Under the pieces are notes generated by a model. That model searched no databases and was not told where the DNA came from. It saw only the letters and a list, made by a program, of their open reading frames with translations. The translations under genes were made by a program, and so were the position numbers. Source: Candidatus Pelagibacter giovannonii (lineage in GTDB: Bacteria > Pseudomonadota > Alphaproteobacteria > Pelagibacterales > Pelagibacteraceae). From it: a DNA stretch of 64,000 nucleotides. The stretch is from NCBI RefSeq assembly GCF_012276695.1, contig NZ_CP038852.1, positions 186,001 through 250,000 on the forward strand. Direction: 5' to 3'. This document shows positions 55,133 to 64,000 of the stretch, piece by piece; positions within the stretch are counted from its first letter, which is position 1, and each line of letters starts with the position of its first letter.

Positions 55133-57368
55133 TAGAAAGTGGTGCCAAGATTAAATCTAAAAGATTCTGTTATATCATTTTTACCCTTGGTAATTGCCTC
55201 TGATAAAGAAAAATTTAAAGGGCCAATAGGCGTAAAAAAGTCTACAGCAATACCCACTGATGATCTAATTTTACTTTCATCACTCAAAGATGAGCTATAA
55301 TCTATGCCCCAAACATTTCCTGCATCAAAAAAAATAGAAACATCTGTATTTTGTGAATTTGGTAATATTTGAGAAAGACTTGTTGCTACATTAACGGAAG
55401 CTGCATAATTTCCACCAATATAATCAGCACCATCTTTTGGACCAACTTTTCCGGATTCAAATCCTCTAAGCTTACTTTGCGGTAAATACAATCTATCAGA
55501 AAGTTTAACATCTTTGCCACTTAAAGAATTTGTAGTTGTACCAAAAAAACCAATAGAAAAAATATTTTCATTTAACCACTCATTGTATAATTTATAATCA
55601 TAAGCATTTGTTAAAGTATAACTTTCACTAATTAATGGGATATTTTGTGTAAGCCTACTAATATAACCATCTGACGTTTTGTATCTTTGATTTCTTTTGT
55701 CATAACTAAAAGTTTGATTAAAAAAAGTATCAAAGTAAGACCCTTCTTGTTTTTTCATACTAGCAGAGGCTGTGCCATCTGTATCTAGTTTTTCGACATA
55801 AGAAGAAATTCCTGTATTCCAGAATAGATCATCATAAAATTCAAAACCACTCCCAATAGAAATTCCAGTTTTGTTTGATTTATATCCAAAATTTTTAAGA
55901 CGATCAGTAATAGTACTTTCTAATGAAGCAATTAATGATCTATTAGAACCTTTATAATTAGGGTTATTTAGTGAAATTAATCCTTTTAAACTTTCTGCAC
56001 TAAGCATAACATCAGAGGAGAATTCTATACCTCTTCCAAGAAAATTGTTTTCCGATACACCAAAAGCAAGAGTTCCTCCGTTTGTACCAACACCAGCACC
56101 TGCCATGATTTCCCCTGTGGGTTTTTCTTCAACAGTAATATTAATTATTTTCTTATTTTCATTCTCTATATCCAAAATTTCTGATTCAACTTTACTGAAA
56201 AAATTAAGTGATTTTAAATTATTTAAAGTTCTAGTTTGAAGTAACTCATTAAAAGCATCACCCTCATCAACTAAGAGGTTATTTCGAATTACTTCTTCGC
56301 GTGTAATATTGTTACCAAGTATGTTAATTTTTCCAACATAAAACTTTTCTGACTCAGCAATATCAAATGTAAGATTAATTAAATTATTTTCAATACTTTC
56401 ATTAACTGTAGAATTTAAAAACTCAAATTGTTCATTTAGAACAATTTTATCAATTTCTTTTAAAATCTTATCAATCGAATTTAGAGAATAATTTTCTCCC
56501 TTAAGATCTTTGAAAATTTTATCTAATTGTGAAAAATTAGCACGCTCATAGTCAATGGGAAGGTTAAGATCAAATTCATTAAAATAAAATTTTTCACCAG
56601 ATGAAATATTATAAATTATTTCAAACTCATCATTGCCTAGATAATTGGCAAAAGATGACTCTATTACAACATTATAAAAACCCTTGTTTTTATAAAAATT
56701 ATCCAATAGTTTTTTGTCGTAATTAATTAAATTTTCATTTAAATATTTTTTACCAGAGAGAAACTTCCAAAATCTGAATTCTTCACTAATAATAATATTT
56801 TTTAATGTACTATCTTTAAATTTTTTATCACCAATGAAAGAAATTTTTGAAATTTTAGATTTTTCACCAAGATCAATTTGATATAGAAGATCAATTTTAT
56901 TTTCTCCTAAATCTTGATAAGAAGATGTAACACTAGAGAAGTAAAAGCCATCATCTTTAAGAAAGTTTAAAATGGTAGTTTCATCTTTTTTAATTGACGC
57001 TGAGTTATAAGAAGATCTATTTTTTAAAGATAAAACTTCATATAAAGATTCTTTAGTCTTTTTTTTTTTATTCCCTCAATAAAGACAGTTTGAATTATCG
57101 GGTTTTCCAAAACTTCTATGATTAAGTTATCATTTTTAATTTTAACTGAAACGTCTTTAAAAAAACCAGATTTATATAATTTCTTTAAAATTTCGTTTAT
57201 AGAATTTTCGTCTAAGGTAATGTTGTCTTGAATTTCAGAAAAAACTAATATTGTTTCATTGGAAATTCTTTCATTACCATTAATGATAATTTTTTCATAA
57301 TTTTTTGAATATGCAGAAAAATTCAAAAAAATAGATAATAAAATAAATTGAATAAAAATCTTAAACAT
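55132..57368 (-). CDS. bamA: BamA, outer-membrane assembly factor, interrupted by a one-base frameshift
   Basis: BamA inserts beta-barrel proteins in the outer membrane. The coding region runs from the ATG at 57368 with a signal peptide (MFKIFIQFILLSIFLNFSAYS), through several POTRA domains to the barrel ending in RFNLGTTF, about 745 residues in total. The frame breaks at a run of 11 A residues on the coding strand (57069-57059): the first frame stops at 57024, while the second is open from the run onward, with no stop and matching POTRA sequence (ESLYEVLSLKN, FLSGKKYLNENLINYDKKLL). Adding one A restores one protein. Sequencing error or transcriptional slippage is more likely than true loss. 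Confidence 0.9.
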
Positions 57369-57375
57369 AGCGAGT

Positions 57376-58542
57376 TTATACACTCATGGTGTCAATTTTT
57401 AAACTTACATAATTACTTAAATTGTTAATTTCTTCAATATTTCTTGGTTTTATTGATCTAAATTTCTTGAATTCAGTAGTATTAGAAATTTTTAACAATA
57501 TATTTGATATATCAGTAAATTTAATTTTATTATTTAAAAAAAGTTTTACTAATTTATCATTTGCGCTAACAATTATAGTCTCAAATAATGAATCTTCATT
57601 GCTCAAATTATTAAGAATTTTAATTATTGGAAATCTGATATTATCAATTTTTTTAAGATTTAGATTGTTTAAAGTTTCTATATCGATGTTTTTTGATTTA
57701 AGTTTTTTATTAGTATTAAAATAAATAGAATTAAAAATAGGGATTATCATATTTGTATCGTGAACTAAAAGTTTTGATAAACCATTATTAAACTTTACTA
57801 TTGCGTGTAAATATGACTTTGGATGAGTTAATATTTCAAGTTGACTATAGTCTAAATTAAATATCTTTTTTGCTTCTATAATTTCAAAAACCTTATTCAT
57901 CATAGTAGCAGAATCGATTGTAATTTTTTTTCCCATCGACCAATTAGGATGTTTTAAAGCATCTTTAATGGAAATATTTTTAAATTTTTTTAACGATAGT
58001 TTTCTAAAAGGACCACCAGAGGCAGTTATATAGATTTTTTCAAGATTATCATTTTTATTATTATCTAGTAATGACCAAATAGAAAAGTGTTCAGAATCAA
58101 CTGGTATAAAAAATGTTTTATACTTATTTAAATCTTTTTTAATCAAATTCCATCCACAAATAATTGATTCTTTGTTTGCAATTGCTATTGTTTTGGTAAA
58201 TTTAATTATATCTAAGGTGGGTCTTAGTCCTTGGAAACCTGAAATAGCACACATTGTATAATCGATTTTTTTATTTATATCAAAAATTTTATTTAACGAA
58301 TCAAAATTTTTAAAAACTTTAACTTTAGTATTCTTTAAAAGTTTGGTTGCAATTAAATAAGAATTATAATCAGTAAGAATTATATTTTTAACATTAAAGA
58401 ACTTGGCTTGTTTTATTAATTTCTTATAGTTTTTATTTGCTGCGAGTAGTTCGATTTTAAAGTTTTTTCTGTCATCTTTAATAATTCTTAATAAAGATGA
58501 TCCCACAGATCCAGTTGATCCAAAAATTGCAATTTTCTTCAT
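57376..58542 (-). CDS. dxr: 1-deoxy-D-xylulose 5-phosphate reductoisomerase
   Basis: Dxr makes MEP, the second step of the isoprenoid pathway that IspDF continues. The 388-residue protein has the NADPH motif IAIFGSTGSVGSSLLRII at residues 4-21, ANKESIICGW near 121, the metal/substrate loop ITASGGPFRKL near 172 and HPNWSMGKKITIDSATMMNK near 194. It lies one base after cdsA and seven bases before the bamA start. rseP, usually between dxr and bamA, is absent. Confidence 0.96.
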   Translation of the reverse strand: MKKIAIFGSTGSVGSSLLRIIKDDRKNFKIELLAANKNYKKLIKQAKFFNVKNIILTDYNSYLIATKLLKNTKVKVFKNFDSLNKIFDINKKIDYTMCAISGFQGLRPTLDIIKFTKTIAIANKESIICGWNLIKKDLNKYKTFFIPVDSEHFSIWSLLDNNKNDNLEKIYITASGGPFRKLSLKKFKNISIKDALKHPNWSMGKKITIDSATMMNKVFEIIEAKKIFNLDYSQLEILTHPKSYLHAIVKFNNGLSKLLVHDTNMIIPIFNSIYFNTNKKLKSKNIDIETLNNLNLKKIDNIRFPIIKILNNLSNEDSLFETIIVSANDKLVKLFLNNKIKFTDISNILLKISNTTEFKKFRSIKPRNIEEINNLSNYVSLKIDTMSV

Positions 58543-58543
58543 A

Positions 58544-59206
58544 TCAAATAACTATAAACAAAATAATCCCAAGTGGAATTGCAAAAATTATTCCATCTAT
58601 TCTATCTAAAACACCTCCATGGCCAGGGAGTAAATCACTAGTGTCTTTAACTTTTGCTTTACGTTTTAAGAGTGAAATGAATAAATCTCCTAATTGAGAT
58701 GTTAAGGATATAATAATTGTTATCAAAAAAAGGCTTAGCAGGTTTTGATCAATTTGACTTTTATAAAAAAAAGGGATCAAAAATAATGAAAAAATTAATG
58801 AACCAATAGATCCTGAAATAGTTTTATTGGGACTAATTTTAGTAAGTTTTTTTCCTTTAAATATTTGTCCACAAATAAGCCCTCCTATATCTGACATTAT
58901 TGCAACCAAGACCGAATATAAGAGATAAATTTTGAAATTAGAATACTCTGACTCTATAGCAAAAATTAAATAAACTAATCCTGATAAATAAAATAATGAT
59001 AAAGTTTTATAAAAAAATCTTAAAATTCTATCTTTTAAAATATTTTTTTTTAAAATTTTCGATATTAATGCATAGAATTCAATCCATGATATTATCGCAA
59101 TAATGATTAAAGAAACTATCATTATATAAGAATAAAAAAACATCCCAATTAAAAGAAAAGTAAGAAATATTGAAGTTAAAATTCTTTTTTTAAGGTTTGA
59201 GTTCAT
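58544..59206 (-). CDS. cdsA: Phosphatidate cytidylyltransferase
   Basis: CdsA makes CDP-diacylglycerol, precursor of all phospholipids. The 220-residue membrane protein has several spans and the family features SDIGGLICGQIFKGKKL, ISPNKTISGSIGSL and the C-terminal signature KVKDTSDLLPGHGGVLDRIDG. It is rather short (around 270 in many bacteria), with fewer N-terminal spans. It overlaps uppS by one base and precedes dxr. Confidence 0.94.
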   Translation of the reverse strand: MNSNLKKRILTSIFLTFLLIGMFFYSYIMIVSLIIIAIISWIEFYALISKILKKNILKDRILRFFYKTLSLFYLSGLVYLIFAIESEYSNFKIYLLYSVLVAIMSDIGGLICGQIFKGKKLTKISPNKTISGSIGSLIFSLFLIPFFYKSQIDQNLLSLFLITIIISLTSQLGDLFISLLKRKAKVKDTSDLLPGHGGVLDRIDGIIFAIPLGIILFIVI

Positions 59207-59883
59207 TAAATTGATCCAAAATTTCTTTTAATATTCTTAAATTTATTTAAAATTTTATTAAAATCTTTACCTTTGAAGTCAGGCCATAATTTTTTTTCAA
59301 AAAATATCTCAGTATAAGATAATTGCCAAAGTAAAAAATTGCTTAATCTATGGGTATTCCCTGTTCTTATTAACATATCAGGATCAGGTAAGTGTCTTGT
59401 ATACAAATTCTGATCAATATTTTTTTCATTTAATTTGATTTTTTTTTGTTTAATTTTCTTTATAGTATTGATTAACTCAACTTTAGAACCATAGTTTAAG
59501 GCAATATTAACTTGTAATGATTTTTTATTGATGGTTTTTTTTTCTGATAGTTTTATTAATTTCTGAAGTTTTATTGGTAATTTATTTATTTCTCCAATAA
59601 ATTTAAGTTTAATATCTTTTTCTATAATCTTATTAATCTTCTTTTTTAAAAAATTTTCTAATAATTTAAACAAGAAAATGATTTCATTTTTTGGCCTTTT
59701 CCAATTTTCTGAAGAGAAAGCATAAAGAGTTAAAACCTGAATTTTATTGTGAATGCACTGGTTGATAATTATATCGACAGTATTTAAGCCTGCTCTGTGA
59801 CCTGCATTTCTGGATTTTTTATGTTTAACGCCCCATCTACCGTTTCCATCCATGATGATGGCAACATGTTTGACTGGGTTCAT
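59206..59883 (-). CDS. uppS: Undecaprenyl diphosphate synthase
   Basis: UppS builds the C55 carrier lipid for peptidoglycan and polysaccharide. The 225-residue cis-prenyltransferase has the catalytic Asp12 in IIMDGNGRWG, GHRAGLNTVDIII, LTLYAFSSENWKRP near 51 and the C-terminal PDPDMLIRTGNTHRLSNFLLWQ. It overlaps frr by four bases and the order frr-uppS-cdsA-dxr is canonical. Confidence 0.96.
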   Translation of the reverse strand: MNPVKHVAIIMDGNGRWGVKHKKSRNAGHRAGLNTVDIIINQCIHNKIQVLTLYAFSSENWKRPKNEIIFLFKLLENFLKKKINKIIEKDIKLKFIGEINKLPIKLQKLIKLSEKKTINKKSLQVNIALNYGSKVELINTIKKIKQKKIKLNEKNIDQNLYTRHLPDPDMLIRTGNTHRLSNFLLWQLSYTEIFFEKKLWPDFKGKDFNKILNKFKNIKRNFGSI

Positions 59884-60431
59884 ATTGTCATTATTTCTTT
59901 TTCTTTGGCTTCAACTCTAACATCTATAGTTTTAATATGTTCGTCAGTAAATGTTTGTACTAATTTTTCATTAATTTTTTCATCATCTTCACTGATTTCT
60001 TTGCCTTTAACTAAACTTTTTAAGTCATCATTAGCTTCTCTTCTAATATTTCTAATTGAAATTTTACACTTTTCACCCATAGATTTAATCAATTTTTTAA
60101 TCTCAGTTCTTCTCTCTTCATTTAAATCTGGGACAGGTAGCCTAATTAATTGACCGTCAATTTGAGGATTTAAACCTAATTCTGATTTTTTTATAGCCGT
60201 ATCTACGAGCGGAACATTATTTAGGTCCCAAACTTGGATATTGATTGTTCTAGCATCAGGAGTCGTTATGCTTGAAACTTGGTTTAATGGCATCGCTTGA
60301 CCATAAACATCAACTTTAACAAGATCTAACATTGAGGCATTTGCCCTTCCAGTTCTTAATGAAGTTAATTCTTTTTGAAAGACCTCAATAGTTTTATCCA
60401 TTTTCTGACTGTATGTTTTTTCATTAAACAT
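59880..60431 (-). CDS. frr: Ribosome recycling factor
   Basis: Frr splits post-termination ribosomes with EF-G. The 183-residue protein shows TEVFQKELTSLRTGRANASMLD-like sequence at residues 14-36, the VSSITTPDARTINIQVWD segment and LRIPVPDLNEERRTE-type region (here IRLPVPDLNEERRTEI). It directly follows tsf; pyrH, which lies between tsf and frr in most bacteria, is absent from here. Confidence 0.96.
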   Translation of the reverse strand: MFNEKTYSQKMDKTIEVFQKELTSLRTGRANASMLDLVKVDVYGQAMPLNQVSSITTPDARTINIQVWDLNNVPLVDTAIKKSELGLNPQIDGQLIRLPVPDLNEERRTEIKKLIKSMGEKCKISIRNIRREANDDLKSLVKGKEISEDDEKINEKLVQTFTDEHIKTIDVRVEAKEKEIMTI

Positions 60432-61283
60432 TTATTCACCTATCTTAATTCTAAAAAAATCATTAATCTTTAAGTCAGGTATATTAAGTTCTTTTACAAT
60501 ATCTTGCACTTTCTTTTTAGGCTCCATAACCCAGGCTTGTGTTAACAAAGCATTTTCCTCTTTAAATTTATTCATTTTACCTAAGCTAATTTTTTGTGCA
60601 ATTTCTTCAGGCTTACCAGAGTTTTTTAACTCTTCTGTAACAAGATCTTGTTCTTTTTGAAGTAGATCTTTATCAATTAAGTCAGAACTTAGCGCCAAAG
60701 GATTTGATGCTGCAATATGCATTGAAAGTTGTTTACCAAAAGCTTTAACATTATCACTGCCATCTGAAGTCTTAAGTGAAGCTATAACTGATAATTTAGA
60801 TAAATTATCTTTAACTACAGTGTGCAAATAATTAAAATTTTTAGAACCTGATTGGTTAAATGTCTTAGCTTTACCAACTGTTATCTTTTCACCCATTTTT
60901 GCGATTAATGCTACTAGACTATCTTTAACAGTTTCACCATTTGCCATTTTTGATTTATTAAGTTTTTCTAAATCAGATGAGTTTTTATTATTTAATTCAC
61001 TTAATTCCTTGGCAAAGGATACAAAGTCATCATTCTTTGCAACAAAATCTGTTTCACAATTAATTTCAATAACAGATATTTTATTTTCATCACCTGAAGT
61101 TGCAATAACACCTTCCTTAGCATCTCTTGACATTTTTTTTGAAGCTTTAGAAATTCCTTTAACTCTTAAGATTTCTACTGCTTTATCTAAATCACCACGA
61201 GATTCTTTAACTGCCAAATTACAATCTTTAAATCCTGCACCAGTTGCTTCACGTAATTGTTTTACTTTTTCCAAATCACTCAT
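60432..61283 (-). CDS. tsf: Elongation factor Ts
   Basis: EF-Ts recharges EF-Tu with GTP. The 283-residue protein begins with the UBA-like [19 protein letters not shown] at residues 10-28 and includes the key [21 protein letters not shown] segment near 74 and [11 protein letters not shown] near 187. It starts one base after rpsB and is followed by frr. Confidence 0.96.
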   Translation of the reverse strand: MSDLEKVKQLREATGAGFKDCNLAVKESRGDLDKAVEILRVKGISKASKKMSRDAKEGVIATSGDENKISVIEINCETDFVAKNDDFVSFAKELSELNNKNSSDLEKLNKSKMANGETVKDSLVALIAKMGEKITVGKAKTFNQSGSKNFNYLHTVVKDNLSKLSVIASLKTSDGSDNVKAFGKQLSMHIAASNPLALSSDLIDKDLLQKEQDLVTEELKNSGKPEEIAQKISLGKMNKFKEENALLTQAWVMEPKKKVQDIVKELNIPDLKINDFFRIKIGE

Positions 61284-61284
61284 A

Positions 61285-62105
61285 TTAATTCAACTTTTCT
61301 TTATCTTTTTTTGAAAATTTAGCATCTAACTTCTCTCTATCGATCTCTTGAATAGTTTTTGAAGAAACTTCTTTTACTTTTGACTCACCGACATCAGGTT
61401 TTTCTTCATATTTAGATGGAGCAGCTTTTTTTGCATTTTCAATAGTTTCTTTTACTAAATTACAATATAGATCAATTGCTCTTCTAGCATCATCATTACC
61501 TGGAATTGGAAAATCAATTCCATCAGGATTAGAATTACTGTCAAGTATAGCACAAATTGGAATACCTAATTTAGATGCTTCAGCAATAGCTAAAGATTCA
61601 TAATTAGTATCAATAATGAAAACTAGATCTGGAACTTTTTTCATTTCTGCAATTCCACCTAGTGCTCTTTCTAATTTATCTTTTTTGACACTCATCTTTA
61701 ATAGTTCTTTTTTAGTAAAGCCTCTATTTTCTGCAACAAGATCTGCCTCATATTTTTCATCTTTTTAATTGATCCTGAGATTGTTCCCCAGTTAGTTAAC
61801 ATTCCACCTAACCATCTATAATTTACAAAATATTGTCCAGTTTCTTTTGCAACTTCAGCAATAGCCTCAGATGCTTGTTTTTTTGTGGATACAAAAAGAA
61901 TTTTACCGTTATTAGCTATTGTATTATAAACTTTTTCCAAAGCTACATTTGTTAACTCTAGTGTTTGAGTCAAATCAATAATGTGAATTGAATCTCTTTT
62001 GCCAAAAATGTATTGTTTCATCTTTGGGTTCCATCTTAAAGTCTTGTGACCTAAGTGTACGCCTGCTTCTAATAGTTGTTGGATAGTTAGACTTGGTATT
62101 TTCAT
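61285..62105 (-). CDS. rpsB: Ribosomal protein S2, interrupted by a one-base frameshift
   Basis: S2 is an essential small-subunit protein. The 5' part ([20 protein letters not shown] onward) is normal to about residue 115, then the frame shifts near two short A tracts on the coding strand (61766-61762 and 61757-61753) and stops at 61698. The other frame continues at once with [20 protein letters not shown] and the rest of S2 ([20 protein letters not shown]) to 61285. Inserting one A joins them into about 273 residues. As S2 cannot be lost, a sequencing error is the likeliest cause. Confidence 0.92.
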
Positions 62106-62185
62106 ATTTATTCCCGGTTAAGCCACCACAGTAATTTCCATTTAAGGACCGGAGGTATAAAACCACAAACTGTGTGCGTGTTAAT
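62106..62185 (-). promoter_or_regulatory. rpsB (S2) leader RNA element
   Basis: The 129 bases between dnaE and rpsB include, just before the rpsB ATG, a stretch noticeably less AT-rich than other gaps. On the minus strand TCCGGT (62153-62148) can pair with ACCGGG (62118-62113), whose GGG(A) is the likely Shine-Dalgarno sequence, and CACAG/CTGTG-type pairings are also possible. From memory, a published comparative survey of Pelagibacter intergenic regions reported a structured leader upstream of the S2 gene; this region is probably that element, used for S2 autoregulation. Confidence 0.7.
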
Positions 62186-62234
62186 TTAATTTAAGAGTTA
62201 TTTACAAATTATTTATATAACAAACAAGTCTTTT

Positions 62235-64000
62235 TTAATGAATAATAGTGGAAATATCATTGTTTCTGAGGATATTGATAGCTTTCCTATCAATAAGACG
62301 CTTATTTTTAAGTTTAAAGCTAATATCATTGTTTTTATCGTTAATATTTATTGTTACCTCAGTTGTACCCTCCTCATCCATTAAATCAGATATTTTATCG
62401 ATGTCTTTAATTGATTTGATATTAAATACAATTTCATTAACAGGTTTATTAAAGAGATCTTTAAGAGAGGCTATTTTTTGAACATTTATTCTTTTAGATT
62501 TATTCTCATCGTTAGAGATGGTTTTAATCAAAGTTATAATTAAAGAACTACCTTCAACTAAAACCTCTCTATTTGTTTCCAAAACATCAGAAAAAATAAA
62601 GAGCTCAAAAACACTGGTTAAATCAGTAAACTTAATAACACCATACGAATTACCTTTTGCAGTTTTTCTTTCGGTGATTTTTAAAAGTGTGGCTGCAATG
62701 TTTGCATCTTTTATGGTGTCGTCTAGATTAAATTTTGCATAATCAACTATTTTATAGTCATCAAAAATTTCTTTAAATTGATTTAAAGGATGGTCAGATA
62801 TAAAAAAACCAATCGCTTCGAATTCTCTTGATAATCGATCTTCAAACTTCCAATCTTCGATATTAAGAACTATTTCATTATCTTGTTCTTCATCAGAACC
62901 AAAAAGATCAATTTGATTTGTTGCTTTATTTTCATAAATATTTTTTGTCTTTAAAATAAAATTTGGAATTGAATTAAATAATGCTTGTCTATTATTATCT
63001 ATATTGTCAAAAGCTCCTGCTTTAACTAAACCTTCTAATTGTAGTTTGTTAATATCTTTAGGGTTAACTCTATTTAAAAAATCATTAATAGATTTAAATT
63101 CACCATTTTCTTTTCTTTCCTTAATAACATTTGATATTGCCTCATAACCAACACTTTTAATTCCGCCAAGTGCATAATAAAAATTATTTTCATCAAATTG
63201 AAAATCTGCAAAACACTTGTTAATATCAGGTCGTATAACTTTAATGTTAATTCTTTTAAGTTCTTCATGAAATTCACCTAATTTATTTTGATTTGATATA
63301 TCCATTGTCATGGATGCAGCAAAAAATTCTTTAGGATAATATGTTTTTAAAAATGCTGTTTGGTAGGAGATTATAGCATAAGCAGCTGCATGACTTTTGT
63401 TAAACCCATATTCAGCAAATGGTTCGATTTTTAAGAATATACTTGCTGCAACATCTTTGCTAATTCCATTTTTAAGAGCACCAGCAATAAATCCTTGCTT
63501 CTGTCTTTCTAATTCAGCTCTTTTTTTTTTACCCATAGCTCTTCTTAAAATATCAGCCTCGCCGGCGGTAAAACCTGAGAGTTTTTGTGCAATTTGCATC
63601 ACCTGTTCTTGATAAATAATAACCCCATATGTAGGTTTTAAAATATCTTCTAGTAACGGATGCAAATAATCAGGTGTTTGTCTTCCATGTTTACAGTCAT
63701 TATAAACTGGTATGTTACTCATGGGTCCTGGACGATAAAGAGCCACTAGAGCAATGATATCTTCAATATGGTTAGGTTTCATCTGCAATAATGCTTCACG
63801 CATACCAGCGCTCTCAACCTGAAATAATCCAACAGTATTACCAGAAGACAAAAGTTCAAAAACTTTTTGATCATCAAAGTCAATATCTTCAATTTTAAAA
63901 TCTTTAACTTTTTTATTAATCAATTTTTGCGTTCTATTAATTACCGTTAAAGTTTTTAATCCTAAAAAATCAAACTTAATTAAGCCAGCATTTTCTGCTG
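62235..64000 (-). CDS. dnaE: DNA polymerase III alpha subunit, C-terminal part (5' end outside window)
   Basis: The frame is open from the window edge to a stop at 62235, giving the last 588 or so residues of the replicative polymerase (about 1150 in full). Visible are GLKTLTVINRTQ, GNTVGLFQVESAGMREAL, ALYRPGPMSNIPVY, the helix-hairpin-helix region with GEADILRRAMGKKK, FNKSHAAAYAIISYQTAFLKTYYP and an OB-fold segment (IAATLLKITERKTAKGNSYGVIKFTDL). The beta-clamp and tau-contact end is short, as in many Alphaproteobacteria. Confidence 0.96.
   Translation of the reverse strand, partial: AENAGLIKFDFLGLKTLTVINRTQKLINKKVKDFKIEDIDFDDQKVFELLSSGNTVGLFQVESAGMREALLQMKPNHIEDIIALVALYRPGPMSNIPVYNDCKHGRQTPDYLHPLLEDILKPTYGVIIYQEQVMQIAQKLSGFTAGEADILRRAMGKKKRAELERQKQGFIAGALKNGISKDVAASIFLKIEPFAEYGFNKSHAAAYAIISYQTAFLKTYYPKEFFAASMTMDISNQNKLGEFHEELKRINIKVIRPDINKCFADFQFDENNFYYALGGIKSVGYEAISNVIKERKENGEFKSINDFLNRVNPKDINKLQLEGLVKAGAFDNIDNNRQALFNSIPNFILKTKNIYENKATNQIDLFGSDEEQDNEIVLNIEDWKFEDRLSREFEAIGFFISDHPLNQFKEIFDDYKIVDYAKFNLDDTIKDANIAATLLKITERKTAKGNSYGVIKFTDLTSVFELFIFSDVLETNREVLVEGSSLIITLIKTISNDENKSKRINVQKIASLKDLFNKPVNEIVFNIKSIKDIDKISDLMDEEGTTEVTININDKNNDISFKLKNKRLIDRKAINILRNNDISTIIH

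Noticed and set aside
56707..57023. Apparent gap between two separate genes in the bamA region
   Set aside because: Translation of the gap in the downstream frame is open throughout and continues POTRA sequence, so it is part of one frameshifted bamA.
61285..61695. Independent small gene starting at 61695
   Set aside because: It is the C-terminal part of S2 in the shifted frame; the same frame is open upstream to the A tract and matches S2.

Overview
ORGANISM. The window is strongly AT-rich and very densely packed. Most genes abut or overlap by a few bases, and no gene-free stretch exceeds about 300 bases. The gene content is alphaproteobacterial: an erpA-dgt-argS-nagZ-scpAB-tatABC-serS block, ntrYX-trkA, aapJQMP, fused ispDF, a direct-repeat GAAC-N7-GAAC LexA box, and the rpsB-to-lpxB envelope block. 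Extreme compaction, low GC and missing members in otherwise conserved operons point to a streamlined marine Pelagibacterales (SAR11) genome. That assignment comes from protein family and synteny recognition, not from a 16S gene. LAYOUT. 1-12 kb: start of secF, then secD and yajC, serS, tatCBA, scpBA, nagZ, a small membrane protein, argS and dgt on the minus strand, then erpA and xthA on the plus strand. 11-15 kb: a zinc module, znuC-znuB-zur plus an Ldh2-family reductase on minus, divergent from znuA on plus, around tandem Zur boxes. 15-17.4 kb: a small membrane protein and an aquaporin behind a hairpin that would mask a ribosome binding site, then a distant PiT-type transporter-like protein. 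17.4-23 kb: manC, ilvD, valS. 23-28.5 kb: tRNA-Cys, tRNA-Asn, an XRE regulator, the aapJQMP amino acid transporter and tRNA-Arg. 28.5-36.5 kb: trkH, trkA, ntrX, ntrY on minus, divergent from ispDF, pgpA, cinA. 36.5-43 kb: ratA-like gene, lipA, ftsB, eno, kdsA, pyrG, secG, tpiA. 43-50.4 kb: ppiD-like gene, trpEGDC, lexA, gltX on plus. 50.4-64 kb: lpxB, lpxI, lpxA, lpxD, fabZ, skp, bamA, dxr, cdsA, uppS, frr, tsf, rpsB and the 3' part of dnaE on minus. HOW IT FITS TOGETHER. Most of the window is housekeeping: protein export (Sec, Tat), outer-membrane assembly (bamA, skp), lipid A and Kdo synthesis, isoprenoid and undecaprenyl synthesis, translation, tryptophan and branched-chain amino acid synthesis, and nutrient uptake (zinc, amino acids, potassium). 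Regulation is sparse but legible: Zur boxes, a LexA box, an rpsB leader, an intercistronic terminator after aapJ, and the NtrYX two-component pair. MOST NOTABLE. (1) rpsB and bamA, both normally essential, are each broken by one missing A in an A tract. This suggests homopolymer base-calling error, although the A11 tract in bamA could also support transcriptional slippage. (2) A 14-bp hairpin overlaps the ribosome binding site of the small-membrane-protein/aquaporin pair. (3) Tandem Zur boxes overlap the znuA promoter, and a reductase gene is coupled to zur. (4) NtrX has a degenerate GAFTGA loop. (5) Several genes usually found in these operons (pyrH, rseP, pdhABC, ntrBC, surE/pcm) are absent from their usual places. 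I found no CRISPR array, insertion sequence, prophage or defence island, and nothing I can claim as an entirely new system. The 15.25-kb RNA hairpin and the PiT-like protein are the best candidates for undescribed biology.
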